NCBI RefSeq assembly: GCF_900099805.1 | Contig: NZ_FNDR01000008.1 | Span: 267,479-331,478 of the forward strand | From: Variovorax sp. OV700 | GTDB taxonomy: Bacteria > Pseudomonadota > Gammaproteobacteria > Burkholderiales > Burkholderiaceae_C | Length of the DNA: 64,000 nt | Reading direction: 5' to 3' | Shown: positions 16,946 through 26,814 of the stretch, one piece after another | Numbering within the stretch: the stretch's first letter is position 1 | Layout: each line of letters opens with the position of its first letter | The notes under the pieces: generated by a model | Databases searched by the model: none | Told to the model about the DNA's origin: nothing | Seen by the model: only the letters and a program-made list of their open reading frames with translations | Translations under genes and position numbers: made by a program

Positions 16946-17962
16946 CTAGAACGGCGGCGAACCGGCGGCCGAGGCCGCGTTTTCAATCGGCACTGCAAAT
17001 CCGATGCCAATGAAGGTACGCTGCTGCGTCGGGTTCAGGATGGCGGTGACGATGCCGAGCACCTCGCCGTCCATATTGATCAGCGGGCCGCCCGAATTGC
17101 CGGGGTTGGCCGCCGCGTCGAACTGGATCAGGTTGCCGAGCTCCTGCTTGCCCTCGGGCGAGCGGAATGAGCGCTTGAGGCCCGACACCACCCCGGCCGA
17201 TACCGAGGGCCCGATGCCGAACGGAAAGCCGACGGCGGCCACCTGGTCGCCGGGCTGCAGGTCGGCGGTCGAGCGCATCACCGCGGGAATGAGGTCGTCG
17301 GGAATCTTCTGGGCCTGCAGCACCGCGAGGTCGTTCTCGGGCTGCACGCCGGTGATGGTGGCGACGGCTTCGAGTCCGTCGGCGAACGTCACCTTGATGG
17401 TCTCGGCACCGGCCACGACATGCAGGTTGGTGAGGATCACGCCCTTGTCGACGATGACCACCCCGGTGCCCACGCCGCGCTCGACTTCGCCCGGCGGTGC
17501 GTCGGCTTCGGGCGGCTTGCCCTTGGCCAGGTTGCGCCCGCGCTTCTGGATCTTGGCTTCGGGCGTGGCTTTCTCGGGGCCATAGCCGACCACGCGTACG
17601 ACGGAGGGCCGCACGATTTCGGCGGCCTTTGCGGCCGGTGAGGGCAGCGTGTGGGTCTGCAGCGTGCGCAGCACGGCCGCGTCGATGTCCTTCTGCGTGA
17701 GCGCCTTCGCGTTGTGCCGGGGCCACCACGTGGCGCCGCCGGCAGCGAGTGCGGCGCTGAGCGCCACCGTGAACGCAAAACTGCGCCGTCCCGGCTGCCA
17801 GCCGGCCTTGGCGGGTTTTGCGGAAACGGGGGAGTCTGGAGAGGCGGGCGGCGCGCCGTTGCCTGCGCCCTCGGGCGTTGGCACGGCAGCCGGGTCGGCC
17901 GTGGAGTCAGCCGCTTGCGGCTGCGTGCCGGGCGAACGGCTGTACAAAGCGGGCCTGCGCAT
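16946..17962 (-). CDS. Membrane-anchored trypsin-like serine protease without PDZ domain
   Basis: 338 residues. A Pro/Ala-rich cytoplasmic segment (1-57) precedes one membrane span (about 61-79), then an HtrA-like protease domain with triad His181 (TNLHVV), Asp211 (ENDLAVL) and Ser290 (PGNSGGP). No PDZ domain follows; the chain ends soon after FIGIGFAVPIENA, so it is a short DegS-like form lacking the regulatory domain. GGAGG eight bases before 17962 supports the start. It precedes moxR on the same strand and may be co-transcribed. Its periplasmic substrates are unknown. Confidence 0.88.
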   Translation of the reverse strand: MRRPALYSRSPGTQPQAADSTADPAAVPTPEGAGNGAPPASPDSPVSAKPAKAGWQPGRRSFAFTVALSAALAAGGATWWPRHNAKALTQKDIDAAVLRTLQTHTLPSPAAKAAEIVRPSVVRVVGYGPEKATPEAKIQKRGRNLAKGKPPEADAPPGEVERGVGTGVVIVDKGVILTNLHVVAGAETIKVTFADGLEAVATITGVQPENDLAVLQAQKIPDDLIPAVMRSTADLQPGDQVAAVGFPFGIGPSVSAGVVSGLKRSFRSPEGKQELGNLIQFDAAANPGNSGGPLINMDGEVLGIVTAILNPTQQRTFIGIGFAVPIENAASAAGSPPF

Positions 17963-18053
17963 CGGGACACCTCCGGCAAGGGATGACGGGTGATCAGGGA
18001 GTCACAGTAGCACGCTTTCTTCTGCCTTGCATCCCTTCGGGCATCATCTCGCC

Positions 18054-18914
18054 ATGGCTGCATTCGTCGATACCCACTGCCACCTCGATGCGCCCGAATT
18101 CGGTGCAGAGATGCCGGTCATCCGTGCACGGGCTGCCGAGCGGGGCGTGGCACTGTGTGTCATTCCTGCCGTGGCCGTCTTCAACTTTGCCACGGTGCGC
18201 GAACTGGCGCGGATGCAAGGCGATGCGTACGCCCTCGGCATCCACCCGCTGTGCACCAGCGACGCGCAAGAGTCGGATCTGGAAACGCTGGACGCCGAAC
18301 TCGCCGCGCGCCGCGACGATCCCCGGCTGGTCGCGGTCGGCGAGATCGGGCTCGACTACTTCGTGCCGGGGCTCGACAGCGACAAGCAAGAGCACTTTTT
18401 TCACACTCAGTTGCAACTCGCGCGCAAATACGATCTGCCGGTGCTCATCCACGTGCGCCGTTCGGTCGACAAGGTGCTCAAGCATTTGCGGCAGACCGCG
18501 GCTGGCCGGCCCTGGCGGGGCATTGCCCATGCATTCAACGGCAGCGAACAGCAGGCCCAGGCCTGCATCGACATCGGCCTGAAGCTGGGCTTCGGCGGCG
18601 CCGTGACCTTCGAGCGCGCGTTGCAGCTGCGGCGGCTGGCCGCCAGGCTGCCGCTCGAATCCATGGTGATGGAAACCGATGCGCCGGACATCCAGCCGCA
18701 CTGGATCTACCGCACGCAGGCACAGCGCGCGGCCGGCCAGCCGCAGGGCCGCAACGAACCCGGCGAACTGCCGCGCATCGCCGAAGTGGTGGCGAATTTG
18801 CGCGGCATCGGAGTCGACGAGTTGGCCCTGGCCACCACCGCGAATGCGCTTGAAGCGCTGCCGGCGCTCCAAAGTCTTCTCCCCTTGTCGGAAGCCAGGC
18901 CGCACCGCGCGTAG
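18054..18914 (+). CDS. TatD-family metal-dependent deoxyribonuclease/hydrolase
   Basis: 286 residues with the TatD metal motif VDTHCHLD (His8, His10), GEIGLDYF with its metal-bound Glu, and LESMVMETDAPDIQP near the end. TatD enzymes are cytoplasmic nucleases implicated in DNA repair and turnover. The ATG at 18054 is preferred because an in-frame TTG at 18027 would add a nine-residue stretch absent from the family, though the ribosome site before either is weak. It is divergent from the protease gene with about 90 bp between. Confidence 0.92.
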   Translation: MAAFVDTHCHLDAPEFGAEMPVIRARAAERGVALCVIPAVAVFNFATVRELARMQGDAYALGIHPLCTSDAQESDLETLDAELAARRDDPRLVAVGEIGLDYFVPGLDSDKQEHFFHTQLQLARKYDLPVLIHVRRSVDKVLKHLRQTAAGRPWRGIAHAFNGSEQQAQACIDIGLKLGFGGAVTFERALQLRRLAARLPLESMVMETDAPDIQPHWIYRTQAQRAAGQPQGRNEPGELPRIAEVVANLRGIGVDELALATTANALEALPALQSLLPLSEARPHRA

Positions 18915-19044
18915 GCCGATGTCTCGTCTTGCGGTTGCGCAAGCGGGGCGTGCTTTTTTACTGTCATCCTTGGTGTTCGAAGTGGCGTTGCTTGATCAGT
19001 GGCAACTCCGTCACTCCAACACTTCATCCAAAAGGAGTCTTCAC

Positions 19045-19437
19045 ATGAGCAGATCTTTCATTCGCACCGTGCCCGTTGTCCTCGCCCTCGCGCTGGCCTC
19101 CATCGGCGTTACTGCCGTGGCGCAAACCGCGGCGCCCGCAACTGCGGAACCCACCACCACTGAAAAGGTGAAGGAAGCCGGCAAGGACGCGGTCGATGCG
19201 ACCAAGACCACGACCAAGAAGGCCGTGGCCGCCACGGAACGCGGCACCAAGAAGGCCTGGGACGCGACCAAGCGCACCACCAAGAAGGCCACCCACGCTA
19301 CCAAGAACGTGGCCGTCAAGACCGGCGACGCTGTTGAAACGGCCGGCCACAAGACCGCCGACGGCATGCGCAGCACCGGCAAGGCCATCGGCGAAAAGGT
19401 GCCCGGCACCGCCGAAAATGAAGCCGCCAAGAAATAA
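19045..19437 (+). CDS. Small exported Lys/Thr/Ala-rich repeat protein, function unknown
   Basis: 130 residues. The signal peptide MSRSFIRTVPVVLALALASI ends near VAQ (about residue 27). The mature part consists of short degenerate repeats built on K-T-T-K-K-A, ATK, GTKKAWDATK and THATKNVAVKTGD, with almost no large hydrophobics. It is strongly basic and resembles LEA/histone-H1-like or apolipoprotein-type amphipathic repeats. AAAGGAG at 19031-19037 is a strong ribosome site, and a good terminator follows at 19458-19480, so it is probably a well-expressed single-gene unit. I do not recognise a named family. Confidence 0.8.
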   Translation: MSRSFIRTVPVVLALALASIGVTAVAQTAAPATAEPTTTEKVKEAGKDAVDATKTTTKKAVAATERGTKKAWDATKRTTKKATHATKNVAVKTGDAVETAGHKTADGMRSTGKAIGEKVPGTAENEAAKK

Positions 19438-19457
19438 TCGGCTTTCGCCTTCAGCAC

Positions 19458-19480
19458 AAACCCGCTTCGGCGGGTTTTTT
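19458..19480 (+). terminator. Rho-independent terminator after the small basic protein gene
   Basis: AAACCCGC-TTC-GGCGGGTTTTTT forms a perfect stem with a short TTC loop followed by six T. It starts 21 bp after the stop at 19437. Confidence 0.9.
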
Positions 19481-19516
19481 CATGGGTGATCGACAGTGCC
19501 AAGATAGCGCGTATTC

Positions 19517-20044
19517 ATGAAACCACCAGCCGCATCCGAAACCGGCAACGCAGTGCTGACGGGCCTTGCCCCCGTCGTCTCGCCCGCGACCGTCGTATTG
19601 ATCCTCGGCAGCTTCCCGGGCGTCCGCTCGCTCGAGCTGCAGCAGTACTATGCGCATCCGCAAAATCAGTTCTGGAAAATCTTGCAAGCCGCTTGGCCCC
19701 ACCACCCGCTCCCGATGGGCGCAGACAGCTATCCCCAAAAGAAAAAGTGGCTGCTCGACCGCGGCCTGGGCGTGTGGGACGTGTATGGCGCCTGCGAGCG
19801 CGAGGGCAGCCTCGACTCCGCCATTCGCGCACCCGTGGCCAACGACATCGCGGGGCTGCACCTGCCGCGGCTGGCGGCCATTGCGCACAACGGCGGCGAA
19901 AGCTTCAAGCATGCGCGCCACACGCGCACCCTGGGCGTGCCGGTCTACCAGCTGCCTTCCACCAGCCCCGCCAACGCGTCGTGGAGCTTCGAGCGCAAGC
20001 TCGCAGCCTGGCGTGAGGTCTTTGTCGCCCACCACCTTCTTTGA
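19517..20044 (+). CDS. DNA-deoxyinosine (hypoxanthine) glycosylase, UDG superfamily
   Basis: 175 residues with the family-6 uracil-DNA-glycosylase-fold signature LILGSFPGVRSL, YYAHPQNQFWKIL and the C-terminal LPSTSPANASW. Members remove hypoxanthine (deaminated adenine) from DNA as the first step of base-excision repair. The stop is fused to the next gene's start (TGATG), so the two are translationally coupled. The following gene is a spermidine-synthase-like protein with no obvious repair role. Confidence 0.85.
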   Translation: MKPPAASETGNAVLTGLAPVVSPATVVLILGSFPGVRSLELQQYYAHPQNQFWKILQAAWPHHPLPMGADSYPQKKKWLLDRGLGVWDVYGACEREGSLDSAIRAPVANDIAGLHLPRLAAIAHNGGESFKHARHTRTLGVPVYQLPSTSPANASWSFERKLAAWREVFVAHHLL

Positions 20045-20822
20045 TGGCCACGAGCAAAACTCCCGTTCTTCCCGAAGTCAATTTTTCCGACTGGGGCGAC
20101 ATCCGCTACCTGCATCTCGGCACCGAATGGGTCCAGGGTTCCATGAAGCTCGATGCGCCTTTCGAGATCGAGCTCGAATACGTGCAGCGCATGATGGCCT
20201 GGCTGCTGTTCGCCGACCCCAAGAGCGTGGCAAACCGCCATGCGATGCAGCTAGGCCTTGGCGCGGCCACGCTCACCAAGTTCTGCCGCAAGACCCTGCG
20301 CATGCGCACCACCGCGGTGGAACTGAATCCGCAGGTGGTGTCGGCCTGCCGCGGCTGGTTCAAGCTGCCGGCCGACGACCCGAAGCTGCGCGTGGTCATT
20401 GCCGATGCGGCGCTCGAGATCCGCAAGCCCGAATGGCATGGCACGGTCGACGCACTGCAGGTCGACCTGTACGACCATGAAGCCGCCGCGCCGGTGCTCG
20501 ACAGCGAAGGTTTCTACGCCGATTGCCGCGCGTTGCTCACCGAAGACGGCTGCATGACGGTCAACCTCTTCGGCCGCTCGTCGAGCTACGAGCGCAGCCT
20601 GGACAAAATCGCCGGCGCGTTCGGGCCCGATGCGGTCTGGGCCTTCAAGCCGACGCGCGAAGGCAACACGGTGGTGCTGGCACAGCGCACGCCGAGCCGG
20701 CCGAAGCGTGAAGCCCTTGCCGAGCGCGCCCAAACGATCCAGACTCGATGGGGCCTGCCCGCGCCTAAATGGCTGCGTGTCTTCAAACCGCTGAATCCCA
20801 CTCTCACCCGACCCTCCGGCCC

Positions 20823-20826
<4 letters not shown>
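20044..20826 (+). CDS. Spermidine-synthase-like methyltransferase-fold protein
   Basis: 260 residues with a SAM-dependent-methyltransferase/spermidine-synthase-type fold: MQLGLGAATLTKFCRKTLRMRTTAVELNP contains the nucleotide-binding glycine loop and acidic strand end, and DALQVDLYDHEAAAPVLDSEGFY matches the SpeE catalytic loop region. The N-terminal beta domain of true spermidine synthases is much reduced. ATG at 20044 overlaps the glycosylase stop, and its own stop overlaps the next start (ATGA). Substrate unknown; true SpeE activity is doubtful. Confidence 0.8.
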
Positions 20827-22619
<1,793 letters not shown>

Positions 22620-22738
22620 GGGCTCATGGCCCGAGCCCTGGGGGTTATCCCTAGCCTTTCGGTTAGTGGAATCCACATCGAGCTGACCACCAGCTGACTC
22701 GACAATCTCGCATCGAAATTTGTTCGAGGAGACTGTTC

Positions 22739-23227
22739 GTGAAAATCAAGAGTCAGAAAGACTTTTTCTCGGGACTGATGTTTACGGTCGTAGGAACGGC
22801 GTTCGCATGGGGCGCCACCACCTACAGCGTAGGCAGCGGCGCCCGCATGGGGCCGGGTTATTTCCCGTTGATGCTGGGCATCCTGATGGCCGTCATCGGC
22901 CTGGGAATCATGTTCAGCGGCCTGACCGTTGAAACCGCCGACGGCGAAAAGATCGGCAAGTGGGCCTGGAAGCAGGTGGTGTTCATCCTGGGCGCCAACC
23001 TCGCATTCGGCATCTTGCTGGGAGGCCTGCCAAGCATCGGAGTGCCAGCCATGGGAATGATCATCGCGATCTACGCGCTCGTGATCATCTCGAGCCTCGC
23101 GGGCCACGAGTTCAAGCTGCCAAGCGTGCTGGTCCTGGCCACCGTGCTGGCGGCCGGCAGCTATGTGGCCTTCATCTGGGCGCTCAAGCTGCAGATCCAG
23201 GTCTGGCCGACCTTCATCACCGGTTGA
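22739..23227 (+). CDS. TctB-family small membrane subunit of tripartite tricarboxylate transporter
   Basis: 162 residues with four predicted membrane spans, starting MKIKSQKDFFSGLMFTVVGTAFAWGATTYSVGSGARMGPGYFP, the TctB hallmark. The start is a GTG with GAGGAGA nine bases upstream. It pairs with TctA, which begins 13 bp downstream. Together they form the membrane part of a TTT transporter that uses a periplasmic Bug-type binding protein. One such protein is encoded at 25828-26802. Confidence 0.92.
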   Translation: MKIKSQKDFFSGLMFTVVGTAFAWGATTYSVGSGARMGPGYFPLMLGILMAVIGLGIMFSGLTVETADGEKIGKWAWKQVVFILGANLAFGILLGGLPSIGVPAMGMIIAIYALVIISSLAGHEFKLPSVLVLATVLAAGSYVAFIWALKLQIQVWPTFITG

Positions 23228-23239
23228 GAAAGCGCGCAA

Positions 23240-24754
23240 ATGGAATTGTTTGAACACCTCTCGATGGGTTTTGGCGTTGCCTTTACCTTCACCAACCTGC
23301 TGTACTGCCTGGTCGGCTGTATTTTGGGCACGCTGATCGGCGTGCTGCCGGGCATCGGTCCGGTTGCGACCATCGCAATGCTGCTGCCCGCCACGTATGC
23401 GCTGCCGCCCGTGTCGGCGCTGATCATGCTGGCCGGCATCTACTACGGCGCGCAGTACGGCGGCTCCACCACCGCGATCCTGGTGAACCTGCCGGGCGAA
23501 TCGTCCTCGGTGGTGACCGTGATTGACGGCTACCAGATGGCGCGCAAGGGCCGCGCAGGCCCGGCGCTCGCCGCAGCCGGCCTGGGCTCGTTCTTCGCGG
23601 GCTGCGTGGGTACGCTGATCCTGGCGGCCTTTGCACCGCCGCTCACCGAGCTGGCCTTCAAGTTCGGCCCGGCCGAGTATTTCTCGCTGATGATCCTGGG
23701 CCTGATCGGCGCCGTGGTGCTGGCTTCGGGCTCGCTGCTCAAGGCCATCGGCATGATCGTGCTGGGCCTCCTGATGGGCCTGGTCGGCACCGACGTGAAC
23801 TCCGGCGTGGCGCGCTACAGTTTCGACATTCCTGAGCTGACCGACGGCATCGGCTTCGTGGCCATTGCCATGGGTGTGTTCGGCTACGGCGAAATCATTG
23901 CCAACCTCTCGCGCCCCGATGACGAGCGCGAAGTGTTCACTGCCAAGGTCTCGGGCCTGTTCCCGACCAAGGACGACTTCAAGCGCATGATCCCCGCGGT
24001 GCTGCGCGGCACGGCACTGGGCTCTGCCCTGGGCATCCTGCCCGGCGGCGGCGCGCTGCTGGCGGCTTTCGCGGCCTACACCATCGAGAAGAAGACCAAG
24101 CTTCAGCCGGGCGAAGTGCCCTTCGGCAAGGGCAACATCCGCGGCGTGGCGGCTCCCGAGTCGGCCAACAACGCCGGCGCGCAGACCTCCTTCATTCCGC
24201 TGCTGACGCTGGGCATTCCGCCCAACGCCGTGATGGCGCTGATGGTGGGCGCAATGACCATCCACAACATCCAGCCGGGCCCGCAGGTGATGACCAGCAA
24301 CCCCGAGCTGTTCTGGGGCCTGATTGCCTCGATGTGGCTGGGCAATGCGATGCTGATCATCCTGAACCTGCCGCTCATCGGCATGTGGATCAAGCTCCTT
24401 TCGGTGCCCTACAAGTACCTGTTCCCGGCCATCGTGCTGTTCTGTGCCATTGGCGTCTACTCGACCAACAACAACACCTTCGACATCTGGATGGTGGGCA
24501 TCTTCGGCCTGGTGGGCTATTCCTTCTTCAAGCTGGGATGCGAGCCTGCGCCGCTGCTGCTGGGCTTCATCCTCGGGCCGATGATGGAAGAGAACCTGCG
24601 GCGTTCGTTGCTGCTGTCGCGTGGCGACTGGAGCGTGTTCGTCACGCGTCCGATCTCCGCCAGCCTGCTGGCCGCCGCGGCGCTGCTGCTGGTGATCGTG
24701 CTGCTGCCGGCCGTCAAATCGAAGCGTGAAGAAGCCTTCGTCGAAGTTGACTGA
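23240..24754 (+). CDS. TctA-family large membrane subunit of tripartite tricarboxylate transporter
   Basis: 504 residues with about twelve membrane spans and TctA signatures GTLIGVLPGIGPVATIAMLLP near the N-terminus, YYGAQYGGSTTAILVNLPGE and the internal repeat ALGILPGGGALLAAF. It carries the ion-coupled translocation path for carboxylates or similar anions. It follows tctB and ends at a shared terminator (24777-24806) opposite the LysR gene. Confidence 0.94.
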   Translation: MELFEHLSMGFGVAFTFTNLLYCLVGCILGTLIGVLPGIGPVATIAMLLPATYALPPVSALIMLAGIYYGAQYGGSTTAILVNLPGESSSVVTVIDGYQMARKGRAGPALAAAGLGSFFAGCVGTLILAAFAPPLTELAFKFGPAEYFSLMILGLIGAVVLASGSLLKAIGMIVLGLLMGLVGTDVNSGVARYSFDIPELTDGIGFVAIAMGVFGYGEIIANLSRPDDEREVFTAKVSGLFPTKDDFKRMIPAVLRGTALGSALGILPGGGALLAAFAAYTIEKKTKLQPGEVPFGKGNIRGVAAPESANNAGAQTSFIPLLTLGIPPNAVMALMVGAMTIHNIQPGPQVMTSNPELFWGLIASMWLGNAMLIILNLPLIGMWIKLLSVPYKYLFPAIVLFCAIGVYSTNNNTFDIWMVGIFGLVGYSFFKLGCEPAPLLLGFILGPMMEENLRRSLLLSRGDWSVFVTRPISASLLAAAALLLVIVLLPAVKSKREEAFVEVD

Positions 24755-24776
24755 GCCCTCGCGAACCCTAGCTAAC

Positions 24777-24806
24777 AAACGGCGCCTTCGGGCGCCGTTT
24801 GTTTTT
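24777..24806. terminator. Bidirectional terminator between tctA and lysR
   Basis: AAACGGCGCC-TTC-GGGCGCCGTTT is a near-perfect hairpin flanked by A on the left and GTTTTT on the right. It lies between convergent stops, its last base being the first of the LysR stop codon, and can serve both directions. Confidence 0.88.
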
Positions 24807-25732
24807 CAGGGCTTTGCAGCGCGTGGCGGGCTCATGTGCTGCCGTGCCATCGCGAGGAAAGCCATCGCCGCCGGGCTGAGGGGATGCTTGGCCAGGCGGA
24901 TGGCGACCACCGGGTACTCGAGCACCGGGCGTGTCACGGCCACGGCGCGCAGGTTGCCGGGCATCAACACCTCGACGTAGCGCGGCAGCAGTGCCACGCC
25001 CGCACCCGCCTGGATGAGTCCGAACGCCGTCGACAGCATCGACACGTGATGCACCACGCGCGGATAGACGTTGGCCACGCTCGAGAGCTGGCGGCTGACG
25101 GAGCGCCACACATTGGCATCGGGATTGACGTGGATGAAGGGCAACGCCTCCAGGTGCCTGGCATCGACCACCACGCGCTGCGCGAGCGGATGGTCGTCGC
25201 GCACGAACAGGGCCATGCGTTCGGAGAAAAGAGGTTCGGTCGCCAGTTCGGAGTGCTTCTGGCCGATGTCGGAGCCAAAGCCCAGGTCGGCCTCCTGCGA
25301 GAGGATGCGCGAGATCATCTGCTCCGCCGTGCTGTCGAGCAGCGTGGTGGCGAGCGTGGGGTGCTTGCGCGAAAAGCGACCGAGCATCGGCGGCAGCAGG
25401 GCGCCCGCCGTGAGGTGGCCCACCGCCAGCACCACCCGCCCTTCGCGCAGCTGCGATTGCGAGCGGCAGGCATCCACGGATTCATCGATGAGCCGCAGCG
25501 CACGCACGGCCGTCTCGACCATCACCTGGCCCGCGCTCGTCAAGCGAATGCGGCGGCCCCGCACCACCAGCGGCTGCCCGAGCTCTTCTTCCATGCGCTT
25601 TACCAGGTGGCTGATGGCGGGCTGGGTCAGCTGCAGGGTTTCCGCCGCGAGCGTGAAGCTGCCCGATTCAGCAACGGCCGCGAGCGCCCGCAGCTGTTGC
25701 AGAGAGATTTCTTCCGTGGCGTTTCTTGTCAT
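24806..25732 (-). CDS. LysR-family transcriptional regulator
   Basis: 308 residues with an N-terminal winged helix (ISLQQLRALAAVAESGSFTLAAETL, then QLTQPAISHLVKRMEEELG, about 9-50) and a LysR effector domain. It is divergent from the Bug-type binding-protein gene with 95 bp between, the usual geometry for LysR control of the adjacent operon, and also convergent with tctBA. Effector unknown. AT-rich dyad 25744-25765 is a candidate binding site. Confidence 0.92.
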   Translation of the reverse strand: MTRNATEEISLQQLRALAAVAESGSFTLAAETLQLTQPAISHLVKRMEEELGQPLVVRGRRIRLTSAGQVMVETAVRALRLIDESVDACRSQSQLREGRVVLAVGHLTAGALLPPMLGRFSRKHPTLATTLLDSTAEQMISRILSQEADLGFGSDIGQKHSELATEPLFSERMALFVRDDHPLAQRVVVDARHLEALPFIHVNPDANVWRSVSRQLSSVANVYPRVVHHVSMLSTAFGLIQAGAGVALLPRYVEVLMPGNLRAVAVTRPVLEYPVVAIRLAKHPLSPAAMAFLAMARQHMSPPRAAKP

Positions 25733-25743
25733 AAACAGCGCTC

Positions 25744-25765
25744 ATAGTTGAATAAGCGGAATTAT
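25744..25765. promoter_or_regulatory. Candidate LysR binding site upstream of the binding-protein operon
   Basis: An AT-rich imperfect dyad, ATAGTT...GAATTAT, in otherwise GC-rich DNA. It begins 12 bp upstream of the lysR start and lies about 60-85 bp before the binding-protein gene. The spacing fits a T-N11-A-type LysR box, but the symmetry is weak. Confidence 0.4.
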
Positions 25766-25827
25766 CTGGCTTGATGTGCGGCGGCTGCATAGCATGCAGG
25801 CTTTTCCACCGGGCCAGAATTCAGACC

Positions 25828-26802
25828 ATGAAACGAATCCAGTTCCTTCAAGGGGTTGCCGTTGCGCTCTGCATGGGCGCATCGACCGCCAGCCTGGCCC
25901 AGGGCTACCCGAACAAGCCGGTGCGGCTCATCGTTCCGTTTCCGGCGGGCGGCGCCACGGATCTTTTTGCGCGCACCCTCGGCCAGAAGATGAGCGAAAA
26001 ACTGGGCGCCACGCTGATCGTCGATAACAAGCCGGGCGCCGGTGGTGCCATCGGGTCCGACATGGCCGCCAAGGCGCCGCCCGACGGCTACACGCTGCTG
26101 CTGGCCACCACCAGCACGCATTCGATCGGCCCCGCCATCACCAGCAAGCTGCCCTACGACACGGTGCGCGATTTCTCGCCCATCGCGCACGTGGGCGATG
26201 CGCCGAGCATCATGCTGGTGCCGGTCGACTCGCCCGCCAAGACGGTGCGCGAATGGATCGCCTATGCACAGAAGAACCCCGGCAAGCTCAACTACGCGTC
26301 GAGCGGCAACGGCACCATCGTGCAGCTGACCGCGGAGCTCTTCAAGGCGCAGGCTGGCGTGTTCGTGACGCACATTCCCTACAAGGGCACGGCGCTTGCC
26401 ATTCCCGACCTGATCAGCGGCAAGGTCGACGTGCTGTTCGACTCGCTGCCCACGGGCATGCCGCACGTGCGCGACGGCCGGCTGCGCGCGCTCGGCGTCA
26501 CCACGCTGAAGCGCAGCCCGCTTGCGCCCGAACTGCCTCCGATCGCCGACACGCTGCCCGGTTTCGAGTCGAACACCTGGTTCGGCTTCTACGGCCCGAA
26601 GGGTTTGCCGGCCGACATCGTGGCGCGCGTCAATAAGGCCGCCAACGAGGCGCTGGCCGATCCCGAAGTGAAAGAAAAGCTCTCGCGCCTGGGCATCGAA
26701 CCTGCCGCTCCCGGCACCCCCGAGCAGTTTGCGAAGATGGTGGCTGCCGACGCGGCCAAGTGGAAAAAAATCATCGTCGAACGCAAGATCAGCAACGAAT
26801 AA
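25828..26802 (+). CDS. Bug-family (TctC-type) periplasmic binding protein
   Basis: 324 residues. The signal peptide MKRIQFLQGVAVALCMGA is cleaved near SLA-Q (residue 24), then YPNKPVRLIVPFPAGGATDLFAR and VDNKPGAGGAIGSDMAAKAPPDGYT follow, all Bug/TctC hallmarks. It binds a carboxylate-like ligand in the periplasm. Many Bug genes are orphans; here tctBA lie nearby across the LysR gene and could be its membrane partner. The next gene, 12 bp downstream, is a gamma-glutamyltransferase-like hydrolase, hinting at a gamma-glutamyl or amide ligand (inference). Confidence 0.93.
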   Translation: MKRIQFLQGVAVALCMGASTASLAQGYPNKPVRLIVPFPAGGATDLFARTLGQKMSEKLGATLIVDNKPGAGGAIGSDMAAKAPPDGYTLLLATTSTHSIGPAITSKLPYDTVRDFSPIAHVGDAPSIMLVPVDSPAKTVREWIAYAQKNPGKLNYASSGNGTIVQLTAELFKAQAGVFVTHIPYKGTALAIPDLISGKVDVLFDSLPTGMPHVRDGRLRALGVTTLKRSPLAPELPPIADTLPGFESNTWFGFYGPKGLPADIVARVNKAANEALADPEVKEKLSRLGIEPAAPGTPEQFAKMVAADAAKWKKIIVERKISNE

Positions 26803-26814
26803 AGAGACGTCCCC

